Origin: Galeopsis tetrahit
Lineage: Eukaryota > Streptophyta > Magnoliopsida > Lamiales > Lamiaceae
DNA length: 64,000 nt
Assembly: GCA_963675135.1 (NCBI GenBank)
Contig: OY776130.1
Coordinates: forward strand, 18,654,001-18,718,000
Direction: 5' to 3'
Shown: positions 11,131-23,484 of the stretch, one piece after another
Layout: each line of letters begins with the position of its first letter
Position numbering within the stretch: position 1 is the first letter of the stretch
Notes under the pieces: generated by a model
Seen by the model: only the letters and a program-made list of their open reading frames with translations
What the model was told of the DNA's origin: nothing
Databases searched by the model: none
Translations under genes and position numbers: made by a program

Positions 11131-14100
11131 ATGGCGATTATTGATATTCTTAACGAAGAGAATGAAGTTGTAGGTACGTTCAATCCAGCAAGATCGAGTA
11201 AAAATAAAGGAATTTTCGTTGAAAATTCTGTTTACTTCGCCGGACGTCAAAAAGCAGAAAATCAAGCCATTCTCACCATGTGTGAAGAATGCGGGCTACG
11301 GAAATACCTAGAATCATTTCCTGTGAAGGTTTACGAACCTGAGGCGATGGAATTCTTTCTTCAGGTGCAGGGTGACTCAAACAACATTCGTTCGATTGTT
11401 TCTGGCCACAGGGTTGTCATTTCCAGAGAAACCCTTGGAATCGCGTTCAATCTACCAGACGGGCCAATAGACATTCTGAGCTATATGGCAGGGCAAGAGA
11501 AGGTTCGCGTGGGCAGATGGTTGAATGTTGACCCAACGACGTTGTCCAATTTGAAGAAGGATATTCTTCCAGAAGGTTTGCAATTGCTGATGGATATAGC
11601 TGGAACATGCTTGTTAGGGTAACATTTCAGTCAAGACACCCTCACCAATCTCAAGATTCGCATTATGGCTGCAATCACTGATCGAGTCAATGGTGATTGG
11701 CAAGGATTTCTGCTTGGCAGATTGTTGGCTGAAAAAGAGAAAGTGGTATTTGATGAGGTCACTAGAGAATTTTCCATTAAATCCTTGATGGGTTTTGGAA
11801 GTAAGTTAAGCATCCTGTTGCCAGAAATCGCTGATAGAAAGGTGGATTGGAGTCCTCCGAAAAGATTTCATCAGGGTAAGTTTCTGTTCAAGAAGGAGTC
11901 CGCTTTATTTGAACAAAGCCAGAGGAATCGTCCTCAACCTCAAGAATCTGGTGGTTCTATGTTTCGTTTTGACAACGATGAGCCGGAGTTGAGAACAAAG
12001 GCTAGGCATGATCCTCACCGAGCTGGATTACGAAGAGGTCGATCAGCTAGGGCCGTTTCTGAAAAGTCAGAAGAGTCTGTTGCCGCTGTGAAGGAGTCTT
12101 CTGTGGAAGAGGTAAGTTCTTCGAGCCTCATTATCTCACACAAAAGAACTAAAATTTCTGGTGCTCTTAGACCCAGAAGAGTTCTCAAGGACACTACTCC
12201 TTCTACTTCAACCCCTCATTCTATCCAAGCCCAACCCCTTGAAGCTGAGCCTTCCTGTTCTGAGGAGTCAGTTCACTACTCTCCTATTCATCAGAACACT
12301 CCTCCTTCAACCCCTCAGAACACTTCTTTTCATTCCACTCCCCAATCTAATCCTCACCATAATCCTACTCCTCATTTATCTCCTGAACCTGAAACCGAAC
12401 CAGTTCATGATCACTCTACTAAGCATGAACATATGCCTTCCTCTGAACCAATTGAAATTACATCCTCCCCAGAACCTGAGATTATCCAACCAGAATCAGT
12501 GTTCTTGATGGACTATCTTGTTTGTGATAAGGAAGAGAGGATTCGATTTAAGTTGAGAAATGCTCTTCTCAAATGCTTTCATGGTTTAGATGACAGCACT
12601 AAGACCTTTGAGCAACTTCTAAGGATAGGTACTTGGGTATATCTTAGAAGGATAGGTCTAGATCAGCTGATGGTTGTAGCTGAAGGTATGGGTGGTCTTT
12701 CTGTGTTTCATGATTGGGAACAAGAACAGAAAGAAGCTGTAGATGTTAATTCTTACACTGAGTTATCAACTTTGGAATCTGTTATTCAGTTGATTAAAAG
12801 AATAACTGGTTGCAAATATTCTATGGTTAAGTCTGCTGATGAAAATGTTGATACTGATGTCAACATGGGTGATTATGAAGCTGATTATGAAGCTGATACC
12901 AATGCAACTGAGATGTTTGAGAACACAGTTGTAGCTGAAGAAACTGAAGTTTTAGTGGAACAAGATTTGGGTGCTGATGAGTTGGAAAGCACACCAGTCA
13001 TTGCTGCTGAACATACTGTGCTTAATGAGACAGTAAGAGATGTTCCTACTGGAACTGAGCAAAATAACTCTAGCTTTGAAATGTTGAAAAAGCATAATGA
13101 AGAGTTACAAAGTAAGCTGGATGAGACTTTGAAACGATTCCAACAAGCCACTGAGAAATTAGAAAGTTTGACTGCTGCTAATTCTTATGACAAGATAATG
13201 GAATTCACAATGAATAAAATTTATGATCTGCATAGATTACAAGAAAAAGCACTTTCTACTGAGCTGCAAAAGAAAATAGAGCTACTTTTGACTCCCTTGA
13301 AAGATTGGCAGGATGAAGCCAAAAAGGGGGAAGATAAAGTGATGAAAGTGATGGAGCAAACTCAAACACAACAAGCTCAATTAGTTGTGAGTCAAGATGA
13401 GTTGAAAGCTAGTATTGATGATTTGAAAGAAGAAATCATTAGTCTGAAGTTAAGACAACAAAATTCTAATTTTGGAAGTCAAGAGATTGCTATACAGAAA
13501 AACATTGCTGCTGAAACTTCTTCAGGAAAAAGAAAAAGGAAATTTATTATTGATGATGAAGAAGAGGCTGAACAGATTGGTAGAAATACCAGGTCTAAAA
13601 TCAAGTTGAAGCATGTTGTTTCTGATAGTAGGCCAAGTGATGTACAGATGGCTGAAGCAATTGAGAAGCATAATCAAATGCTTGCTCAGAAGAAAATTGA
13701 AATGGCTGAGAAAAGATCTGCTGAACAGATTAGAAAACAAAAGATGAAAGATGCAGAAGCTGCAAGGAAAAAGTTTGATAATAAAGTTACTGCATTGAAA
13801 AAGAAAATGAAGTATAAATCTGTTGGAACTGTTCTGGATGAACAATTCATGGAATTTGTGGTTGATCCAGAAGATATGGAGTTCTGGAATAATTTTAAAA
13901 AGAAATGGCAGATTGCTAATTTCATAGTGAAGAAATTTGGTGACCATTCTAGCAAGGAAGATGAATATTCTGACTTTGATGCATTCATGATGAATATATC
14001 AAGAGATTTTTGGGAACACATTTTATTATTAGCTGCTGGTGCAGGTATTCAGATATTGTGTCCTGAAGAACCTGTTTGGGATCCTCCAAGATTAGAGAAT

Positions 14101-14235
14101 GGTGAACCAGATTACTCAGAAATTGGAAACATAATTTCACAGATCATTAAAGATGAAGGAATAACTGATCATAATCACATGATGGATATCAAGAACAAAA
14201 TGTATTTGGCATTCAGAATCCCTCATAGAGACTGA
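11131..14235 (+). pseudogene. SIRE-type third ORF (env-like by position), one stop
   Basis: The frame runs from ATG 11131 to 14235, interrupted once by TAA at 11620-11622; the second part (from 11665) is in the same frame, so a single base change separates it from a protein of just over 1000 residues. The N-terminal 160 residues resemble the domain annotated as putative plant transposon protein in such elements. Then come a Pro/Ser/Thr-rich region (about residues 340-450), acidic repeats (DYEAD), two coiled-coil stretches, a basic KRKRK patch that could be a nuclear signal, and a conserved C-terminal domain. I see no signal peptide, furin-like site or membrane anchor, so true envelope function is not supported. 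The 3' third is duplicated at 4001-5004. Confidence 0.82.
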
Positions 14236-14438
14236 AGATGAAGGACTATGCTGAAGAAGATAACATTTCTGAACCTTATCTTTATTTTCTTTATTTAGTA
14301 TTTCTGTGACTATGTGAAGTATGTGTAATATCTGATCTGATATGAATCCTAATCTGATTTTTGATTTTGATGAACTATATGATTAACTATATATTTTAAC
14401 TACTGATCTGTTAATGTTTAAGTAGTTTTGGCTTCATC

Positions 14439-14451
14439 AAAAAGGGGGAAA
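14439..14451 (+). promoter_or_regulatory. Polypurine tract of the young element
   Basis: AAAAAGGGGGAAA ends one T before the LTR that starts at 14453, identical to the tract at 5208-5220. Confidence 0.88.
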
Positions 14452-14452
14452 T

Positions 14453-15795
14453 TGTTGGGATATGAATTCTATAAACAATGTTCTAATAGATGATTATATG
14501 TTTTGATGGCCAAAAGTAATTTTAGAGTTAATGATATATGTGATTATATGTTGTTCTATGTGAGATATATGATATAAGTTTACTGATCTTATTATGTTAT
14601 GAAGTTTGGTTTTACTGATCTTAGTATTTTACTAATCTGATATATGAACTGTTTAAGGAACTAAGCTGATGGAAGTATTGTATAGACAGCTTATAGTATA
14701 GGACTTAGATGTACTCATCTGTATGTAGTTCAGTTGATGTATTGATAGGTTTTATATTTGTAAAGTTGTATTCTATTGTATTCAGCATTGTAATAGTTAG
14801 AACAGTAGATTAGATTGAAGAAAGAAGACTAAGATATATCAGAAGACTATTTCAGAGATTGAAGATATCAAGTGAAGTTTTTGAAGGAAGCTGAACAGTT
14901 TTGAAGAACTGTGCTGACTGACCAAGAGCAGTAAAACTAAGAAGAGTAGTTTACTGTGCTGAGTTGGTTTGTTTGAAGAATAAGTTTGGATGACTTATTT
15001 AAGGCGTAACTGAAGATATATATGAAGATATGCTGACTTGGAAAGATAAGTTGGTTACAAATAGAAGGAAGTTACAACAAGAAACGGTTATGAGTTAGTT
15101 GAGAGTTAGTTCACAAACTGCTAACTGTCATACTAGATCTTATAAATACCGTGTGATCTTCTACTTGAAAAGACTACTGATACAATTACTATTCAAGAGC
15201 AATCAAGAAGTATTCAAGTATTCAAGCACTCACAGAGTAAAGAAGATTGAAACCAGAAGAGAAGCCACAGATCTGAAGAGAAGAAACAAAGGTTATTACT
15301 AGAGAAGTTTTACTTTTCGTTTTAAGTTTGTATTGTGTAAACAAGTGTGCTAGTTACTTGTGAAATTACTAGTTGATCGAAGATATACCTGGAGGTATAA
15401 TCGACAAGATCGAAGTCTTAATCTTGGGACTCTAAACAACAAGTACTCAAGAAGGAAAGAGTAATAAAACATCGCAACTGGAGTTGTGAGAGTGGATGTA
15501 GACATTTGTCGAACCACTATAAAAATCTTGTGTTCTTTACTGTTTTGTTTTGATTAACTGTTGATATATTTGTTGAACCAAGAACAGTAAGTTTTCTAAA
15601 GAAAAGATTTAAAGAAAAGTTTAGTATAAAAGCTAACTGTGAAGTACTGAGCTGATTTTAAGAACAGTACTGTACAGAACACATTTCCGCACTAAAAACT
15701 CTGATATTTTGATAGAATTTGAAAAGTCTATTCACCCCTCCCCTCTAGACTTTTTCTTAGCTTACTCAATCTTAACTCAACTTTTGGGACCAACA
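14453..15795 (+). repeat. 3' LTR (1343 bp) of the young element
   Basis: TGTTGGGA to GGACCAACA; eight bases shorter than the LTR at 5222 because one TATTCAAG unit is missing. The TATA-like box is at 15140-15149. It is followed directly by copia B reverse transcriptase (ATGTC at 15796), so the element ends cleanly on this side. Confidence 0.95.
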
Positions 15796-16049
15796 ATGTC
15801 TTTAAACTGAAAAAGACTCTATATGGCTTGAAACAAGCACCTAGAGCATGGTAGGAAAGACTAACTGGTTTCTTGATTGAGTTTGGTTTTGTAAGAGGAG
15901 AAGTTGTCAAAACATTGTTCATTAAACATGATTAAAGTGCTATTATGATTGCTCAAATCTATGTTGATGATATAGTATTTGGTTCTACATGTGATAATAT
16001 GCTTAAACTTTTTGTGAATGAAATGACATCTACTATTGAAATGTCCATG
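15796..16049 (+). pseudogene. Copia B reverse transcriptase, middle block
   Basis: Translation gives VFKLKKTLYGLKQAPRAW, then the palm motif QIYVDDIVFGS near 15957-15990, and the start of the EMSM block. Two stops are present (TAG after APRAW, TAA near 15932). It ends in ATGTCCATG, whose last ATG is the target-site duplication of the CACTA element. The next codons are found at 19164. Confidence 0.9.
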
Positions 16050-19000
16050 CACTACAAGAAAATGCACTTTTCGTAACGAAAAAATTGGTTACAAAAAGTC
16101 ATTTTTTGGTTACAAAAACATTTTGTAACGAAATAGTTTGTTACAAATGTTGGTCTTGTAAAGCTCGTTGCAAAAAGTTTTTGTAACAAAAAAAAATCAA
16201 TTTCGTTACCAATACAATTGTAACGACACATTTTTTGTTAGCAAAACCTTAGGAGTGGTAACCAAAATTTCGTTACAAAATGTTGTAAATTTTATTTAAA
16301 ATATAAATTTTGTTACAAATAATTTGTTACATAAAGTCGTATATTTGGTACTAAAATATTTGATTTGTTACTAAAATTTTGATACATTTACTAGCTAATT
16401 TCATTTCAAGAATAAACAATAAATACAAGTAAATAATTTATTTACAAAATATACTATATATGCATATGAGAAATCTTGAAAACAAATTAGAATCATAATA
16501 GTGATAATACATTGATTCTATTTTAAGAAAATAACAATTCTTTAAATAGAGTCAATCAACAATGTAACATACCTAGCAAAACGAAAAAATATAAATGTCA
16601 TCTGAAGTTGATTATAAAAGTTCTAAACTAGTATTCAAAAAATATATTTGACCACTACAATTTTAACTTGCATAAAGAACTATATACTAGAAGCCTTGAT
16701 TAGTCTTCTCGTAAACGATCAAAGCGGAACTTCATTATCCTACAAAAGATACACAAACATTAAAATATCATAAGCTTTAAGAATTTATACTGCACAAATA
16801 TAAGTTTACTAGCTATTGGTATTACACCTTGGTCACATAGAACAAACTAATCAATGAGCTGGGGCAGGAGCAATGGGGCAAAAAAACTTTCACCTCAGAT
16901 TACCATGAGAGGTAGGCCTTGTACGAGAGATATGTAGACTGGAGTTACTGCGGATCACAGAACCACGAGAGATGGCCAAGATATAAGAGCAGATAGTGGA
17001 AATGAAAAATAAATTAGTGAAAGAGTCTATATTGAAAAGGCTAAAGTGGGGGAATTGAAATACCATATTATAATGAAGCAACGCAGAACAGAATCAACCG
17101 GAAGAGTGCAGGTGATCAATACTAATGTACAATAAATTGCTCTACACACAACACAACAATCTCATATTCTGCAATCATCAATCAGAATAATTAAAAAGAA
17201 GAAACACAAAATTCATGAATGGAAACAAAAAATCATATCTGGACCTTTGGCATTTATTGAAGATTCATAAAAAGAGCCTTTTGTGTAACAAAAAGCACCA
17301 TAAATTATATTTAAGAGAAGGTAAATTATGCAAAGGAAAGCTTACCTTTCTAAGTCTGATGAAAATGTTTGCCGACTCCATTTCCAATAAAGGACTACAT
17401 TTCCAATAAGTAACCGCAGACGCATGCATTGCTTTCAGTCTACACAAACAAATTGGATTTACTATGCCATTAACAAAAATCAGCTCCTGAATATCTGGAA
17501 ATTATGTTGGGCACAATATGATCCAATTACAACATAACATATTAATAAATTTACAAGTCTTATATATGCTAACATCAAAAACTACAATGTGAAGTTTTGA
17601 CCACAATAGAATTTACAAGTAACATTGATCGGTGAAACTTTGACTAAAGTATATATAAATGGACTAATCTGTGTAAGAAACAATCTTATTATTGTACAAC
17701 AAAAAAAAAATCAATATTAGTTCAGATCACTAAAAGACTTCAAATACAAGAAAGTTCACAGTTGCAGAAAATTTGCCTTGATAAGTTCAATGCCCTCTTA
17801 GTGGTCATACTTGTGATGGTCACTGTGAATAAACTTCATGGCTACTAAAGGTGTTAAGAGTACAAAAAAATTATTTTGATAGTTTGGTGTACCTAATTTA
17901 ACTATTTAAGTATTTTGTATGGATGCCACTAGGCGACTGCTATTGCAAATAAATTGGTTGTTGTTCAACACCCTAAACCCCTTACAGCTTGTCACTTTAG
18001 CCAATTCAGCAATACAAGTAAACTAAACTCACCTAACTGCAACTCCAGCAAGATATACAATAAATTTCCATGACATATTTTTTTTCTCATGACTTTTCAT
18101 TCTGTTTCAAAGCACTACATACTATAAACCCATTTGCATCATATATATTAAGGATAAATAATGGTATATGTATATCAATTGAACTAGAACTAAACTAGAA
18201 CACCAAAAAATAAAAAAAGTACCCACTAAACCCGCGTAGCTAAAAGAAAATACTCCAGAAACAGTAGCCTTTGAATCAATTTCACAACTTCAATCAAACA
18301 AAAGTTGAGACCCAAACTATCCACAACTAAGATTAACCCATCAATATCGAGAATGAATTTAACTAATTAAATATCAACCAAGTCTGGTGAACCCAAAACT
18401 CAATTGATCTCAAAATCAAAGAAATCACCAAAAAGATTTTAACGAAAATAAATTCTCAAAACTGAAAATCGGGAACTCGACGAACCCCCAGAAAAATATT
18501 CTCAACAAAATTTGGAACAATTAACTGTATGCCAGAATTATTGTCGAAAATTCAAGATGAAAAATAAAGAAGGAAAGACAGAAACTCGAACGTATAAATA
18601 TAAATAGAAGAATTACCTGATGCACGTCAAACGGTGAATAACCAGATGCAGGGGACTACGCTTACATTTGAAAGAAACAATCAGGGGCGCCGACAGAGGG
18701 TGGGGAAGATCGTGGGTGGAAGCGCCGGCAGAGGGTGGAATTATGATTTAGGGCGTGGGGAGTTTTTATTATATGAAGTAGCAGTTTTCAAATTAATCTA
18801 ATTTACAATTTGTTATATAATTAAAAATATATATATATATATAAATAAATAAACAAGACGAGATAAGAGAAATTATCTTTAATTTATATGTATATTAAAA
18901 ATGAACAAAATAAAATAATAAGACATTTAACCGGTAGATAAGAAAAATCATTAAAAATTAAAAGTGATTTAAAAAAAAAAATAGTCATTTACTATTTGTA

Positions 19001-19160
19001 ACCAACATTTTGGTATTTGTAATGACAAATACTCATTGTTATTTAAAATATGACTTTTTGTAACGAAAATAAAATTTTGTTACAATAAGTCATCTTTTTG
19101 TAACCATTTAAATGTTGGTTACAAATTAATTTGTTACAAGAAATGCATTTTGTTGTAGTG
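16050..19160. mobile_element. Non-autonomous CACTA (En/Spm-type) transposon
   Basis: The left end is CACTACAAGAAAATGCA; the right end, read inverted, is CACTACAACAAAATGCA, so both ends share the CACTA signature. The 3 bp duplication ATG is present on both sides (16047-16049 and 19161-19163). The first 300 bp and last 180 bp are packed with GTAACGAAA / GTTACAAA words in both orientations, the subterminal repeats that transposase binds. The interior (about 16400-18780) has no transposase or other gene I can support; 18630-18760 is GC-richer (a duplicated GCCGACAGAGGGTGG / GCCGGCAGAGGGTGG). About 3.1 kb in all. It needs a transposase made elsewhere. Confidence 0.93.
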
Positions 19161-20017
19161 ATGGTTGGTGATTTAAACTAGCTACTTCTTAGGACTGCAA
19201 ATTAAACAGCAAAAGGATGGTATTTTCATTTCACGGAGTAAGTATGCTAAGAATCTTGTAAAAAAGTTTGGTTTAGAGAATGCTAAACACGTGAAGATAC
19301 CTATGGGATCAACTCAGAAACTGAGTAAAGATAATGTTGGCCAGAATGTTGACCCAACATTATATAGATCAATGATAGGCAGTCTTCTTTATTTGAGCTC
19401 TAGTAGACCTGATATTATGTTCAGTGTATGTTTATGTGCTAGATACCAATCTAACCCTAAAGAATCACATATGAATGTTGTTAAAAGAATCATTAAGTAT
19501 GTTGCAGGAACATGTGATCTAGGCATTTGGTATAGCAAAGATACAAACCGTACATTGATAGGGTATAGTGATGCAGATTGGGCAGGTGATTGTGATGACA
19601 GAAAAATCACAAGTGGTGGTTGCTTTTATATGGGAAATAACTTGATATCTTGGCACAGTAGAAAACAAAACTGTGTCTCAATCCACAGCCGAATAAGAAT
19701 ACATTGCAGCAGGCAGTTGATGTACTCAATTATTATTGTTGTAAAAAATGTTTCATGATTATGGCTTACCTAGTGATGTTTTGACTGTGTACTGTGATAA
19801 TACAAGTGCTATAAATATTTCTAAAAATCCAGTGCAACATTCATTAACAAAGAATATAAGTATTAGACATCACTTCATTAGAGATCTTGTTGAAAAGGAA
19901 GTTGTTAAGTTGGAGTACATATCTACTGAAAAACAATTGGCTGATATTTTCACCAAAGCTCTTGATGACAAGAGGTTTTCATCCCTTCGAAAATCTCTTG
20001 GTCTGTGTAATATCTGA
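19161..20017 (+). pseudogene. Copia B reverse transcriptase end and RNase H
   Basis: It continues the RT after the CACTA insertion: LLGLQ-type block near 19180 (with an extra TAGC that breaks the frame), AKNLVKKFGL, then an open frame from 19291 with IPMGSTQKL, YRSMIGSLLYL, SSRPDI and the RNase H core SDADWAGD near 19566. A frameshift in the STAEAEY region (near 19690) is followed by frame 19748-20017 with the last motifs VYCDNTSAI, IRHHFIRD and ADIFTKAL, ending in a natural stop at about the usual C-terminus. Confidence 0.9.
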
Positions 20018-20968
20018 AAATATGATCAAGGGTGTTGTATCAAATGCGGTAGCATTTGAGACAACACTAAGATAAGTCTCTTAATTGTTTCCTTGGTATA
20101 ATTTTCATAATTATTGAATTAATTTAATTCCCCTGTGATAGTATTTGACTTATGAAGTGACTTGTGAGAAATACTAAAAGTGTCTATACACCTCTCAAAT
20201 GCTGAAAAAGAAAATCACATATTAGATGCTTTATAAATCACTAAGTAACTATGGGGCACGGAGGTCACTACTACGATGATCTCTTTTCAAAAGGCGATAT
20301 AAATTGCATCAAAATATTCACAAATCCATTGAGTAACTATTGGGCACGGAGTTCACTGCTACGATGCACTCTTTTCAAAAGATGGTTCAATGTGAAGTGT
20401 GATATAAAAAGAAAAGAAATTAGAGCAACACATATGATGTAAAATCATGAAAAATCTGTGTTGAGGTGTATAGAATGCCAACAATAGTCGAAACACTCGT
20501 ACACTCAGATTTAAATATCTATTATCTAAGAATTTATTATTTTTTATAATTATTAACGTTATTCTCTGAAACAATTAATTTGACTAAGTCTTATCCTTAT
20601 TTATTTCAATTATTTTATATATTGAATAATTTTTTTTTTTTTCAGAAATTATTTTTTCTCTCCAAGTTCACACGATCTATTAGTGGGGAAGTTAATCCCA
20701 CTAATTCACTTCCCAAATTCCCAGAATCGTAAACTTCTTCCTCTCTTCTTTCAATTTTCCCTATAAAATGAGTCTCCATGGAAGTGTTGGAAAATACCTT
20801 AAGAGCATTGTTGATTCAATTAAGCACGGTAATTTTACTTGGAATTAATTATTGCATTTGAGTATTCTTTGCAGGCAGTGTCACTTCACTTAAGGGCTCA
20901 ACATTTAAATTTTTTTAAGCTTGCAGAATTTGAAAGGTTTGTTTGTAGCCTAATTTTTAGCTTGATTT
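20018..20968 (+). other. Spacer between pol and third ORF of copia B
   Basis: There are no genes here. It contains an imperfect direct repeat of about 50 bp (20241-20290 and 20333-20382; core GGCACGGAG, CTCTTTTCAAAAG) and AT-rich sequence. A leader-like pyrimidine-rich stretch at 20640-20760 precedes the third ORF, as in the young element. Confidence 0.55.
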
Positions 20969-23010
20969 ATGTGTACAACTTTCAATATGTCCCAGAATCC
21001 TCAAGACTCAAGCTACACAAACACCTTCGAACTCAAGCAAAAATTCTCCAAACCCTCTGAATATTCTTGCAGAAATGGTACCCACTCTCGAAACTCACCT
21101 TCCTTCACTGTTGGAACCATTAACGTTCCATACAAAGATGTTCAAGATCCCTCACAAACATCTCCTCTTCAAATCGTTCCATACAACCCATTTGACATTC
21201 GCACAGAAATCGCGAATGCAAATGCCGATGCCTCTGCTTCAAAGTCCTCACCTAACCCACCAAATGAGTCATCATCTGAAGCCCCCACTCTCTAAACCAC
21301 TCTAGTTACCCTTCACTTCCATTTGGGCACTCCATTCAACACATTGAAGGAGGCTTATGAAACCCTAAGCCGCAAAACAACAAACCCTTTTTATTGTGCT
21401 TGGAGGAGAAACTCTGGATAACGCGATGTTCAAGGGAGATGCTCCACCAAATCAGGATGTGGATATGCAAGAAAAGCTGGAATTTTCAGATGAGGAGGTA
21501 CTTGCTGCTAATTTGAAAGAGTGCACAGGCATAAAAAGTGCAAAAAGAAGGTTGTAGTTCCTACAGCAAGGAAATGGCCCGGTGGAAAGAGAAAGTCCCA
21601 AAGGAACCTGGACAAAATTGTAGACTATTCAGGCAAGGGAAAGAAGCCTAGAACCGATGGGAATGCTTCTGAGCCCATTGTAGTTTCTGGTTCTGAGCCA
21701 GAACCAGAACAAGCCCCAGTCCAAGAGGAAGAGGAGATCAATGAAGCTGATGTGGATGAAGTGGTTGATGATTTTGAAGAAGAAAGTGATCATACTCCAC
21801 CAGTACGGACCAGGAGATCAAAAAGGCTTTGAGAGACCGCTATTGTTGCCTCTCCGATGGCAACACCCAAGCCCTCAGATACAGAATCATCATCATCTAG
21901 CTCAACTAAAGAAGATGAAAATGAGGTACTGTTCTCTTCTGATGATAGAAATAGTGATTCAGATGAGGATTACCATGATAATACAAGCATCCAGTATAGA
22001 ACCTATAGAAATAGGCAAATTCTGAGTGAGAGATTAATTAAGGTACCTGACTTTGAGGAAATGAATTTTATTGATTAGTTTAAAGAAAGGTCCCTACTCT
22101 ATGCTCTGCAATTTTCCTGCCCATACATTGTTGATTGGATTTTTTAGTTTTATGATAATGTGTCTGAACATGCTGGTGATCCTAATTCAACTAGATATGA
22201 ACAAATTTGGTTTAGAGGAAATAGGTTGTTGATTACTTCTAGAATGATTAATATCATGCTTAAAACTAAGATAATGGAGGATCCAGTAGTTACAGATCAT
22301 GATGTTATGATCGGTATCTTGACTGGGGGAGTAATCACTAAGTGGAGAAAAAGAATCCTTGCCTCTAAATTGACTAGTCTGTATTCTGTGTTGCACAAAT
22401 TGGTGTATTTTAACTGGTTGCCTACAACAAACAACACCACCCTTACACTAGAGCAGGCTGTACTTATGTACAAAATAGGTCATTTGAAAAGATTCAACCT
22501 AAGACATGTTATCTTTACAAATATGATCCCTTCAAGTCTGATATGTCTAGAAGAGGCATACTGCCTTACCCCTGCCTTTTGTACAAGTTTTTGGTTGATA
22601 AGGCTTTTGAAAGATCAGAAGAAGAGGTGGTCAGTAATTACATACCTGGGTTCAACATATCAAACCAGTTCAGGGTTGCAGGTGACAGAGTTGTGGACCT
22701 TCCTTTAAGAAGGAATGATGATGGTGCAGGTCCAAGTTCAGCTCCCAATGATCCTCTGATTGATCCCATTCACAACACAACACTGCTTCCAGAAGGAGCT
22801 ATCTCCTCTGTTTATTTATCATCACTTTACATCATGAGGCAGATTGATATTTTGCAGGGTTCAATTACTAATCTACAGAGTTCTGTGGAGGATCTTCTCA
22901 TTCAAAAGAAATTTTGGATGGATCTTCTTTCCACTTTAACAGAGGGAGTAGCTGATGGTTTCCACAACCAAAAGTCCACTAACATTGTTCCTCCATCTGT
23001 AGATGAATAA
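20969..23010 (+). pseudogene. Decayed third ORF of copia B
   Basis: Broken frames in order: 20969-21295 (from MCTT or MSQN, Ser/Pro/Asn-rich), 21521-21832 (basic then acidic, PARKWPGGKRKS), 21857-22078 (Ser/Glu/Asp-rich), 22160-22560 with the conserved domain of these ORFs (RYEQIWFRGN, LTGGVITKWRKRI, YFNWLPTTN), then a frameshift to 22543-23010. Domain order and position mirror the ORF at 11131, but the sequence is quite different, so B is another SIRE-type family. At least three stops and one frameshift. Confidence 0.75.
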
Positions 23011-23470
23011 CCTGTGGTTCCTGACAGAGCTGATGGAGCTGCTGCTGACACTTAAATGAGGGATGATGACCAGGATATCCAGGATCTATATGGAGATCTG
23101 GATAAATGAAGAGCTTGAAGACAGGGGGAGAGCTTACATTATAGGGGAGTCTGTGCAGATTATGAAGATGCAGCTGAAATACTTTCAATCCAATCTTTTC
23201 CCATATGTTATTTCAGTTCCTCCTCTGTTGTAAAAGCTTTTTACTTATGTTATTTTATTTCCTAAACTCTGTTATTTACTTTTTGTAATTATTTAGGATT
23301 TTCTTATGCACAAGTTATTTAAATCTACAAGTCTTTTTGGTTTAGATGTTGTTTTATTAATTTGGTCTAATACAACTGCTAATTCCATTTATGTTGAAGT
23401 ATCAATTGTGTTAAATTCTTAATCAATATATCTGTTGTGCGAACATCATTAGTGTTGATGTAGAAAGGTC
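23011..23470 (+). other. 3' untranslated region of copia B
   Basis: Short AT-rich segment between the third ORF and the polypurine tract; no coding signal. Confidence 0.5.
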
Positions 23471-23484
23471 AAATTGGGGGAGAT
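23471..23484 (+). promoter_or_regulatory. Polypurine tract of copia B
   Basis: AAATTGGGGGAGAT directly precedes the LTR start TGTTGATG at 23485. Confidence 0.8.

Larger units (their letters stand above)
5222..15795 (+). mobile_element. Young, internally deleted SIRE-type copia element
   Basis: The structure is complete at both ends: LTR 5222-6572, primer binding site, gag, protease and part of integrase, spacer, third ORF, polypurine tract, LTR 14453-15795. The LTRs are about 99.6 percent identical, so insertion was recent. It has lost the integrase C-terminus, all of RT and RNase H in one deletion at about 10100, and has stops in gag (8306-8308) and the third ORF (11620-11622), so it could only move with help. 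It lies inside the RT of copia B. No left target duplication can be checked, because the left side of the tandem is truncated at 4001. Confidence 0.95.

Noticed and set aside
11131..14235. Retroviral envelope protein
   Set aside because: Position fits the env-like ORF of SIRE elements, but no signal peptide, cleavage site or membrane anchor is visible.
16890..17447. Small frames inside the CACTA element
   Set aside because: None resembles a transposase or host protein; no splice or codon evidence.
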